From Viola odorata (Eukaryota > Streptophyta > Magnoliopsida > Malpighiales > Violaceae): 64,000 bases of DNA. The translations under genes were made by a program, and so were the position numbers. The notes under the pieces were generated by a model. The model made no database searches and was not told the origin of the DNA. It saw only the letters and a list, made by a program, of their open reading frames with translations. Below are positions 44,890 to 53,583 of the stretch, one piece after another. The DNA is taken from contig OY829539.1 of the NCBI GenBank assembly GCA_963691705.1, positions 5,768,501-5,832,500 on the forward strand. Direction: 5' to 3'. Position 1 is the first letter of the stretch, and every line of letters begins with the position of its first letter.

Positions 44890-46611
44890 TCATTCCAGGG
44901 CGTCCGAGTCCTGCTGCCAAAGGTACTCCATCGAAGCCAACTCCCCTTTCTTCATCTCTAACTCAGCCTCTAAGGCGGTAATTCGGCTTTGCAGTACTTG
45001 GTTGTTCCTTTCTCCCAAGTCTGCGCGAGTAGTCAAAACCCTTATCGTTGAATCCCTGTCTTCAATTATGGCACTTGATGCTTCTCTTTTGCGGGTTTCA
45101 CTGCTCAAACGTTCCTTAAAGGCCCTAAGGGCCACCTTCTTTTGTACTGCTTGTACGCGGACGAAATCCTTATGCTGCCTGTCTAGTTCATTGATCTGGA
45201 CTTTTGCGTAGCATTGACGTGCTTCGGCCATATCCCTTTCCTCTATCATCAGATCTCGTTCTTCTTGTGCTGCTCGCATCTGTTCTACCACTTGAGCGTA
45301 AGCCATGACATCCATTCCTTTGCTCACTTGAGATTCCCCTTCTTCTTCCATCGGTTTTTGATTTTCTGGGCGAGGTAAGATATTGCCGTTAACTCGTCTC
45401 GACCTCCACTGTGGATATTCTGGTATTGTGGTTGCAGGGATGCCGTGCCCTTTGAGGCAAAAAGGGTAGGCCCAGCCTTGGGCATACAACTGAATGTTCT
45501 GATTTTCTCCAGTGTGTGGCAGATCTGATTTCGTCATGCCGAAAGTTACTGGAATTATTTGCGTGATGCAGAACTGTCTGAGGACGAGGGTAGGGCAATA
45601 GTGAGTGCATCCCCATGCTCCGATCAAAGGAACCCAAGGTAAAGGTCCGCAACAGACGATGGGATCGGAGGTCTGCAGCCACTTGGCGCGCCAACTGAAG
45701 TCTTCTTCTGAGAGGTTTATGAATCGGTCGATCCAGACCTCCTTATTTTCCATCTCCCATCTATCCGTGGTCATTGCGTTGATAACCCTGAGTAGAGGGC
45801 ACGACCTTATGTAGCTTGCGAAGAAAAGGGTCTGATCAGGAATATGTTTGAAGTGGCTGACCAACCATACTGTCAACAACTGGGTGCAACAAGTAAGTCT
45901 CCCTTTCCCTTTTCTTCGACAAGAGTCCAAGGAGCGAAAGGTTTCGGCTAGAATGGCTGTTGTAGGATTGATGACATTTGTTTCCATCTCATAAAAGATG
46001 TTGGCTGCTGCAGAGTCGATGACATTCCTCATTTTTGGAAAGAGGACAAATCCTACAATGGCGAAAGCCAGAATCCTTAGGCGTTTCTTTCCGTTGGACA
46101 CTCGAAAGCGTGCCTCAATATCTGACCAGCACCAGAAGTAGTCCCCCTCTCTGACACGAGTAGTGATTCCTAATAGCTTATCGAGCCTTATTTTGACACT
46201 TGAGGAGTCGAGTCGAACATTCTGGTATATGGCCGATATAGGAGAGGTGAAGCACATCAGAGCTGAGTACTCCTCTAGCGTAGGGGTCAAGTCTACCTCT
46301 TTGTCGAAAGAGAAGCACCGATAATAGGGATCCCAGAATTTTAGGGCTGCCCGGATGCAACCCCAATCAGTCTTTACGTCGACTAGGGTCAGTAGCTTTC
46401 CATAAATACCCTCAAACTGTGTCTCTTCGTCTTCAGTCAGCTCATTTCTCAACATCCGAATCCTAGTTAAGTCAAAGTCCACGACTTCTACTTTGATCTT
46501 AGTGGTGATGTCAGGGGCGAACCCACGTTCCAACAGATCTCCTTGTGCGGCCTGATCGTCGAAACTTCGTCCCCCGAAAATATCAAATGAAAGTAGTGTA
46601 GGTGTCGTCAT
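44890..46611 (-). CDS. Element B ORF1, DUF7745-like protein with coiled-coil tail (intact frame)
   Basis: A complete 573-codon frame, the only intact long ORF of B. It resembles the extra ORF1 of Ogre elements, whose role is unknown. The N-terminal ~450 residues carry KFWDPYYRCFSF and LTPTLEEYSALM, like plant DUF7745 / mobile-domain-like proteins; the last ~120 residues (from about EERDLMIEERDMAEARQ) look like a coiled coil. It is strikingly close to ORF1 of A: one stretch of about 370 bp (46174-46545 against 22340-22711) shows no difference by eye, whereas gag of the same two elements differs by more than 10%. An acceptor-like site ends at 46633. No nuclear localisation signal or membrane segment is obvious. 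Confidence 0.8.
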   Translation of the reverse strand: MTTPTLLSFDIFGGRSFDDQAAQGDLLERGFAPDITTKIKVEVVDFDLTRIRMLRNELTEDEETQFEGIYGKLLTLVDVKTDWGCIRAALKFWDPYYRCFSFDKEVDLTPTLEEYSALMCFTSPISAIYQNVRLDSSSVKIRLDKLLGITTRVREGDYFWCWSDIEARFRVSNGKKRLRILAFAIVGFVLFPKMRNVIDSAAANIFYEMETNVINPTTAILAETFRSLDSCRRKGKGRLTCCTQLLTVWLVSHFKHIPDQTLFFASYIRSCPLLRVINAMTTDRWEMENKEVWIDRFINLSEEDFSWRAKWLQTSDPIVCCGPLPWVPLIGAWGCTHYCPTLVLRQFCITQIIPVTFGMTKSDLPHTGENQNIQLYAQGWAYPFCLKGHGIPATTIPEYPQWRSRRVNGNILPRPENQKPMEEEGESQVSKGMDVMAYAQVVEQMRAAQEERDLMIEERDMAEARQCYAKVQINELDRQHKDFVRVQAVQKKVALRAFKERLSSETRKREASSAIIEDRDSTIRVLTTRADLGERNNQVLQSRITALEAELEMKKGELASMEYLWQQDSDALE

Positions 46612-46632
46612 GTTGAATGAGCAAAATGGGTC

Positions 46633-46634
46633 CT
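46633..46634 (-). other. Splice acceptor-like AG before ORF1 (element B)
   Basis: TTTTATTTTTGTCCCATAG then GACCC on the minus strand, 22 nt before the ORF1 ATG; same place as 22799-22800 in A. Confidence 0.5.
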
Positions 46635-47124
46635 ATGGGACAAAAATAAAATTTTAAATGCAAAGTAACTGGTACGTGCAAGAAATTTACAGTTCGTATA
46701 ACAGAAAAATCATGTCAATATGTCAACGACAAATAGAGCCACGACAAACAAGTATAATCATGATGCATGTGCTGGGGCTCTGATTCCGACATTTCTAACT
46801 CGCTTGAATGGTTCCCGGATGATACCATGAAAAGGTCCCTAAAGTGTCGTCCAGTCGCCCGATTCCTTGCGAAATCGTATAACCTTTCGACTGGCTTTAG
46901 AGGTTCATCCGAGTTGGGATTGGTGAACACTACCTAGGACATGTGTCCTAGGGCGTCACTACTACCCTCCTATTTTGGTAATTGTCCCCTAGGTGTAGGG
47001 CGCTATGAAATGCATATGACAATTGATAAAGCAAATAAATAAACAGACCAGCAATTGATCAAAGCAAATAAATAAACAAATAAAACACCTCTCTAAAAAG
47101 ATAAAACCGGCTCCGACCCTAAGG
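46635..47124 (-). other. 5' untranslated leader of element B
   Basis: No gene; nearly identical to the leader of A over 46790-47115. Confidence 0.7.
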
Positions 47125-47142
47125 TCCCCAGTGAAGTCGCCA
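47125..47142 (-). other. Primer binding site of element B
   Basis: TGGCGACTTCACTGGGGA on the minus strand, three bases from the LTR end; identical to the PBS of A and of the tRNA-Arg type used by Ogre (inferred). Confidence 0.75.
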
Positions 47143-47145
47143 AAC

Positions 47146-50100
47146 TGTCGCGCCTCGAAAATTTAAAAAAATTCGCGAGTGTGCAACAAAATTTGAGACC
47201 TTCAGATGCTCGGCGTAAAAGGACGCCTCGCAGCATGCAATGAAGTCGCCACCCTAATTTAGTTGCTAGGCTTAGGGAACCCTAATCGTCGTGGCATAGG
47301 AAATATAATAAGTAAAAAAACTAAAGGCACAAAAAAAGGGTCTGGACCCCAGACAAAAGGTTCGGGGTCGTGTTATGGTCTCGGGAAGGTGTTAGGCACC
47401 CGAGACACATCCGAAAACGGTTACCGGTTGATGAGAGAGGTGTTTAAAAATGTGTTTGAGAAATGCGTTTTGAAAAAGGGGGCCCTCAGAGGAATCGTCA
47501 CTTTAGTCTTTATTATGATCGTGATGGGACTGAATTTTCCGTAAGACTGAATGAGCGCCCTCTTTTTTTATCATCGGGCCATGCATGATTAACTTAATTA
47601 CTACGTGATCCTAACATGGATTGCTAACAGAGTACCAATTTAAATGATTGATTTTAAAGTGAAAAACTGAAGTGGGATCGAAAGTCCCCATGTACATGCA
47701 GTCAATACAAGCGAGAATTTAAAATCATATGAACATGGCATTTTAAGCAACTCTTTAAACACGTTGTTCATGTGGGTTGATTTTAATTCTAGCAGTTCTA
47801 TATATCATGCATGCAGTTGATATTTGCGAAAAGCATCGAATAAATAAAAGGGACTTGTGAGGCGTACTTTCGAGCGAAGCTTGAAATTAACCTACAAAAC
47901 GAGAGTGTTAGTGATGGCTTGAGAAATAACTAAGCAATTTTAAGAGTGCAAAAATTTAAATGACAGTTGATTGCATACGAGAAATGATGGATTTCACGCA
48001 TACGAAAATGAGATGCTGAGTTTGATAAAAATGATGACAGTTGATTGTATGCGAAAAATGATGGATTTCACGCATACGAGATTTAAATGCTGAATTGATT
48101 TGCATGCGAAAAATGATGGATTTTAAGCATGCAAGAATTTAAATGCTACGTTGATTGCATGCGAAAAATGATTGATTTTATGCATACGAAAATTAAACGT
48201 TGGGTTGTTTGCATGCGAAAAATGATTGATTTTAAGCATACGAGAATTTAAATGCGGGGTTGATTGCATGCGAAAAATGATTAATTTTACGCATACGAAA
48301 ATGAAATGCTGTCTTGATTGCATGCGAAAAATGATGGATTTTACGCATACGAGAATTTAAATGCGAGGTAGATTGCATGCGAAAAATGATTAATTTTACG
48401 CATACGAAAATGAAATGTTGTTTTGATTGCATGCGAGAATTTAAAGGCTACATTGATTGCATGCGAAAAATGATTAATTTTACGCATACGAAAATGAAAT
48501 GCTGTTTTGATTGCATGCGAAAAATGATGGATTTTACGCATACGAGAATTTAAATGCGAGGTTGATTGCATGCGAAAAAGGATTAATTTTACGCATGCGA
48601 AAATGAAATGCTGTTTTGATTAGTGCAGAAAAATTAAATGCTGAGGGCAGAAAAATTAAATGTAGTTGACGATTTACAGGGAATAAAAAAGTTTGATGAT
48701 GTGCAGAAAATAAAACAGGTTGATAATGCAGAGAATAAACAGTTGGATATTTGCAGAAAATAAACTGTTGATATTTTCAGAAAAATAACAGTTGATAGAT
48801 TGCAGAAAATAAACAGTTGATAAATTGCGGAAAATAAACAGTTGATAAATTGCGGAAGAATTTCCAGTAGTTTTGTGAAAAATTAAAGCAGTTGAATATT
48901 TACGAGAATTAAAATGCGACCGACCATGTAGGCGGTATTGAATTTAAATTGCCGAAAGTAAATTGCTGAAATTTAAAGTGCGGAAAAGTAAAGTGCAGAA
49001 AAGTAAAGTGCGGAAAATTAAAGTGCGGAAAAGTAAACAGTTGATAATTTGCGGAAGGATTTCCAGCAGTTTTGCGAAAAATTAAAGCAGTTGAATATTT
49101 ACGAGAATTAAAATGCGACCGACCATGTAGGCGGTATTGAATTTAAATTGCTGAAAGTAAATTGCTGAAATTTAAAGTGCGGAAAAGTAAACAGTTGATA
49201 TTTTGCGGAAGGATTTCCAGCAGTTTTGCGAAAAATTAAAGCAGTTGAATATTTACGAGAATTAAAATGCGACCGACCATATAGGCGGTATTGAATTTAA
49301 ATTGCTGAAATTTAAAGTGCGGAAAAGTAAACAGTTGATATTGCGATCGACCATGTAGGCGGTATTGAATTTAAATTGCTGAAATTTAAAGTGCGAATAA
49401 TTAAACAGTTGATATTTACAGAAAATAAACAGTTGATATTACAGAAAATTAAAAGTGTTAGTACGACAAATAATCATACGAAGCATACGAGTATTTTACG
49501 AAAGAAAAAAAAAATGAATTAAACAATTCGTGTATAAAACATACGAAAAATAGCACGTATCATGAAAAACAATTATACGAAGCATGCGAGCATTTTACGT
49601 AAAAAAATAACGACTCGAAGGCTCAAAAAAATATAAATGGGCTGGGCCCAGCTTGGAAATTTGAAGAAATGGGCCAGGAACTGTTCCTGGCCCAAGGGAA
49701 TTATTTTAAATGGTAATGGGCCGAGCCCATCACCTTTCTCTCATTTCCTTACGCGAAGGGCCATGCGGCCCAAGTCATCATCTTCAACCTCCCATCGCCG
49801 GCGCCACTGCCGGCGACGGAGGTAGCGAACCAGGCGACCAACTCGCCTGGTTCTTGGCCCAAACGGAGCCTCTCCCTTCCAACAACACAATCAAGCAATC
49901 ACAGTCACGTAAATCCCAGCCAAACAGTGGCTATTGCAACGGTAATAATAATGCACATTAATTCATTTAATTAGCAAATAAATACCCCAAGTGTTCGAAC
50001 AATTCAATCACTGCTAGTGTGATGTAACTAACTTAAAACTCAAGCAATTGAACATATTTGAGCAACCAAATGATCGTCTAAGGCATGAACAAAAATCAAA

Positions 50101-51170
50101 GAAAGAAACAGTGAGAGAGAGAGAAAGAACGGCTTACAGTGGTGGTGCTGCCGGCGGACGACGGCGATGAATGAGAGTGAGGGTGAGCGAATAGGGTTCA
50201 GGAGTGCAGGAATTGGACCGAAAAAGGGGGAGAGAGCAATGCTGTTTTTTTTTCAAGATTTTCGGACCGTTTTGAACGAAGGGAGCGCGACTATTTATAG
50301 CCAAAAGGGTCGCGTGGTGGCCGGACGGAGGGGCTGCGCGTGGAGGAGGGGTTGGACGTGATGATGGCGGAGCTAGGCAGCTACGGGCTAAGACGTGGCT
50401 GTGATGGGAGCAGGTGGCTCGGGCGAAGACGTGGCTGTGGGTTCTCCGGCACTGTGCATGTGCATTATGCACATTAAATCAAGGGCCATTGATCTGGTTG
50501 ACTTTCGTTGGTTGACCAGATCAATGGCCATGATCAAATGGACTTTCATCTGATTTAAATGGCCTCGAGCCGGTTCCCGCGACCAAACGTTCTGACTTTC
50601 CGAGCCGAAGGTACCGTCGCGTAGAGAAAAATACGACGGGTTTAACCGTCTACAGCGAATGACGAGGATTTTTCGTTTAAGGTGTTACGCCGAAAATTAC
50701 ACGAAACGCTGTAGACCGTTGCGAGCAGAAAAAAATCTAGCAACTAGTTGATGGAAAATATTTTAAAGCCAAGTTGCTGTCCGAGTGACCTTACTCGGGT
50801 TCAATAATAGCTCGAATAAAAATAAAAATAAAAATAAAATAATAAAATATTAAAAAAATGTGCGAAAACATAAAAAATCCTAAAAATCATGAGATGACCT
50901 AAAACGAAGAAAAAATTAGCAAACGACTGACGGATAGTCAAAAATATGATTTTTAAGGCTAAAAATATTAATGATGATAATAATGAAAATACATGCCGAA
51001 AAATTAAAAATGCGACTTCGAAAGCTGACGATGCTAACGATGATTCTAAAATGCAACGAAACACCTAAGAATGCTAGCGACATTAAATCAACTGAAAATG
51101 AATGTAAATTAACTAAATAACAGAAATGCTAAAATTAAATAAAAATGGCGTCAAAATTCGGGTATCAACA
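47146..51170 (-). repeat. Element B 5' LTR
   Basis: 4025 bp, uninterrupted, TG...CA in element sense, followed at 51171 by ATACT. TATA-like CTATAAATAG at 50291-50300, donor GTAAGC at 50132-50137, palindrome cluster 49671-49853, ~140-bp repeats 48900-49400, hairpin array 47960-48630. Relative to 27571-31622 it lacks about 50 bp near 50680 (inner U3 hairpin) and 14 bp near 49307, and has 12 extra bases near 51035. Confidence 0.94.
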
Positions 51171-51175
51171 ATACT
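51171..51175. repeat. Right target-site duplication of element B (ATACT)
   Basis: Exact repeat of 3170-3174. Confidence 0.92.
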
Positions 51176-51805
51176 CAATGGAACACCATGTAAACGCACA
51201 ACATCTTTAAAAAATAAGTTAGAAATCTTAGTCATATCATCCGTATTAGCACATTGAATAAAGTGTGCCATCTTAGAAAAGCGGTCTATAACCACAAAAA
51301 TATTACCCTTCCCTCTCCTAGATTTAGGCAGCCCTATAACAAAGTCCATGGATAAATCGGTCCAAGGATAGGAAGGTATGGGCAGTGGCATGTACTCACC
51401 ATGATTATGAACCCTAAATTTCACTTTAAGGCATACTAGATACCTAGCGATGATGCGGACAACATCTTGCTTCATATTGGGTCAATAAAAGTTCTCTTTG
51501 AGTACATCCAAGGTCTTATTCACACCAAAGTGACCCATCAAACTGCCACTATGTGACTCACACATAAATAACTCTTGCAAGGAACATTGTGGCAAACATA
51601 AGCGCTTGCGCTTAAACAAATAACCCTCATGCTTAAAATATTTAGACTCAGACCTAAACTCACTAGTGGAATAAATCTCTCCAAAATCAGAATCCGAAGC
51701 ATAAAGATCAATAATTTGTGCAAACCTTAACAATTTAGTGCTAAGAGATGAAAGTAACGTGTACCTTCAGGATAATGCCTCGGCTACTATGTTATCCTTA
51801 CTGAA
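51176..51805 (-). pseudogene. Element C: RNase H end and N-terminal half of integrase
   Basis: Minus strand. From 51805 down: the RNase H-integrase junction (KDNIVAEALS, then RYTLLSSLSTK), the zinc-binding region (SLMGHFGVNKTLDVLKENFY, LVCLK), and the first part of the catalytic core (DLSMDFVIGLP with the first aspartate, FVVIDRFSKMAHF, VRLHGVPLSI). Stops: a TGA for Arg after VAEALS near 51778 and a TGA for Trp after ENFY at 51479-51481. The remainder lies at 2640-3174. Homology ends abruptly at about 51805, so the older element had already been truncated or interrupted there. The second zinc-ligand Cys of the usual CxxC is a substitution (LVCLKVK). Lineage: plant Ty3/gypsy, not closer. Confidence 0.87.
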
Positions 51806-52491
51806 GTGATTCTGGCCTCATCGCAAACCCTAGTGAGGTTAGCACGTAATGACACCGAGCCATAAGTATCCATTGGGCCAAAGAACGCAAGGGAGCGAGC
51901 TAAGAAGGCTATGAAGAGTCTAGTGAGGTTAATCCGTGGTCGCACATAACGCAGCGCAAACCCTAGAGCAAGGCGCGGGGATATCATACAACAGCGCACG
52001 CCTTCAGCATAGCAGTACACGTATCAGGCAGGACATTCGCACACATATCGCACATCAGTGTAGCAAGCACATCTCGCACACACGCAACAATAACCCTAGC
52101 GCCCACGCACAAGGGTCAGATTTAGCCAATCAAGCCAAATAATGGGAGATGGTTTCTGATACAGGTTCTAAGATAAATACAAGACTTATTGGAGTCTTAG
52201 AAGAGAGCTGGTCAAGTTTGAGACCAATCACATGAGTGAATTGGGAGAACGCACGACGTGACCTAAACACATGCGCCAAGGGCATAAACATGAGCCATTT
52301 GAGTTTTGGCGTGAGCGAATCAAACAAGCAACCTTGTGACATGTTTTTAGACGTGTTAGGAAGGTCTGGGCAGAGTTTTAGGGGAAACACATGAGTTAAA
52401 GAGAAGATGGCTCGAGAAGACATAATGGTTGACCGAGAAGATCAAGTCGCATTAACCATGGACCGATTTCAAGCTTAGTTAAGATTCGGTC
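51806..52491 (+). mobile_element. Internal remnant left of the element F LTR
   Basis: No recognisable protein. Open frames (51936-52142 plus, 52130-52423 minus) lack domains. It precedes a polypurine run and LTR-like end, so it is probably the 3' non-coding part of a small or truncated plus-strand LTR element. The left part (51806-52130) contains several CGCACAC-type phrases and may be separate. Confidence 0.3.
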
Positions 52492-52996
52492 AAAGAGGAG
52501 ATGTTTGTACAAGTTAGATAGATTAAATAATTATTTGTCTATTTATTTAATTAATTAAGTTAAAGGTAGCATAGGTTTAGTATTTCTATTCCTAGTCGAA
52601 TTAGAAGTTGTAATTATACTTAACTTGTACTTGGGAGATTTGCCTATTTATAGAGCCGATTGTGCTCATTAATGAAGGGACCCCAGATTTTGATCAAATT
52701 GATTGTTGAGACTTTATCTTGAGAGAGCTTTTCTCTATAAACCGTTCGTGGACTCGAACAAAACCCTAGGATCGTAGACTCGATTCTAACCCAAGGTAGC
52801 GGTGTCAGGTGGACTCTTGATGTACCTTCTCCTTGTGAACCTTACTTGTTGATCGGCGGAGTTAGGTGGATTCCTAGTGTTCCTTACTTCATCAAGCATT
52901 GTTCAACCTCAACTTGGAGATTGGCGGGGTTAGGTGGATTCCTAGCGTTCCTTATATCATAGAGAAGACAAATTGAGTTAAATTCCGCGTGATAAC
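52492..52996 (+). mobile_element. Element F: PPT and 3' LTR (or solo LTR) of a small LTR element
   Basis: AAAGAGGAGA (52492-52501) directly precedes TGTTTGTACAAG, a typical polypurine tract to LTR join. The LTR-like block runs to GTGATAACA at 52996 (about 495 bp). It has a TATA-like CTATTTATAG (52645-52654) and a tail in which GGTGGATTCCTAG-CGTTCCT occurs twice (about 52868 and 52938). No second LTR or target duplication was found. Confidence 0.45.
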
Positions 52997-52999
52997 AAT

Positions 53000-53497
53000 T
53001 GATAAAACACCAAGGGTACATTCGTCTTTTCACCAGTCAAGGCCGGATCACTACAGACTTTGACTGACGACAGCCACCCGACTACTGCCCCGTGTTGACC
53101 GAGGAGTCCTGGGATGGGGGGGACCCACGCGGCATCTGTTTCCACACACGGCATCCTCCCATCCTAGACAGCCTTGGCGATATCTCATTGGTGATATCTC
53201 ATCCAGCAGACGCCTGCTAACGTCACCTTAGGTGCTATCTTCCCCCGTTAACGCCTACCCCCATGAGTAACAACCTCTCCTTTTGTCTATAAATACCACC
53301 CCTTTTTTAGATCAAAGGTAAGACCAGAATTGCTACCCGAATCTCTGCCAAATTACACAGCCATACTAACTTAAGCATCGGAGTGTCTACGCCGGGGCCC
53401 CCCCTCCGGCGCTTTGCAGGTTCGATGGACTGCCGCAACAGTGACTTTGGACGGCCATAATCTCTACCCCACATTCTTAGAAGTCCTAATCTTATCA
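53000..53497 (+). repeat. Element D 5' LTR (left limit uncertain)
   Basis: The right end is fixed by CTTATCA at 53497, three bases before the PBS. TATA box TATAAATA at 53288-53295. The left end is placed at TGATAAAACACC only by eye; without a 3' copy it cannot be confirmed. The part at 53343-53420 (CTCTGCCAAATT to CCTCCGGCG) recurs in inverted orientation at 63019-63096. Confidence 0.55.
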
Positions 53498-53500
53498 AAT

Positions 53501-53518
53501 TGGTACTTTCGTTGAGAG
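53501..53518 (+). other. Primer binding site of element D
   Basis: TGGTACTTTCGTTGAGAG, starting with TGG three bases after the LTR end. Close to the TGGTGCTTTCATTGAGAG type seen in many plant gypsy elements; the two differences may be decay. The tRNA was not identified. Confidence 0.6.
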
Positions 53519-53583
53519 GTTTGGCTTTAATTAAGTGAGCATCCTTAATAGCCAAGCTCTGTTCTTCTAAAAATTGGAAGATT

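Larger units (their letters stand above)
3175..51170 (-). mobile_element. Element B: Ogre-like Ty3/gypsy LTR retrotransposon (older host element)
   Basis: The element spans 48.0 kb in the window but only about 23.6 kb is its own, because element A (3207-27570) lies inside its 3' LTR. In transcription order (minus strand): 5' LTR 47146-51170, PBS 47125-47142, ORF1 46611-44890, gag-pro 44124-39757, a 150-bp intron, pol 39610-36213, a long 3' region with tandem repeats, PPT 31623-31636, and a 3' LTR split into 27571-31622 and 3175-3202. Ends are TG...CA and the ATACT duplication is perfect. The two LTRs differ at roughly thirty bases by eye plus three or more indels, so B is older than A, as the nesting requires. 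It carries many inactivating changes and is presumably defective. Confidence 0.92.

Noticed and set aside
53307..53555. 82-codon minus-strand ORF in the 5' LTR of D
   Set aside because: Spans the TATA-downstream region, LTR end and PBS; shadow frame.
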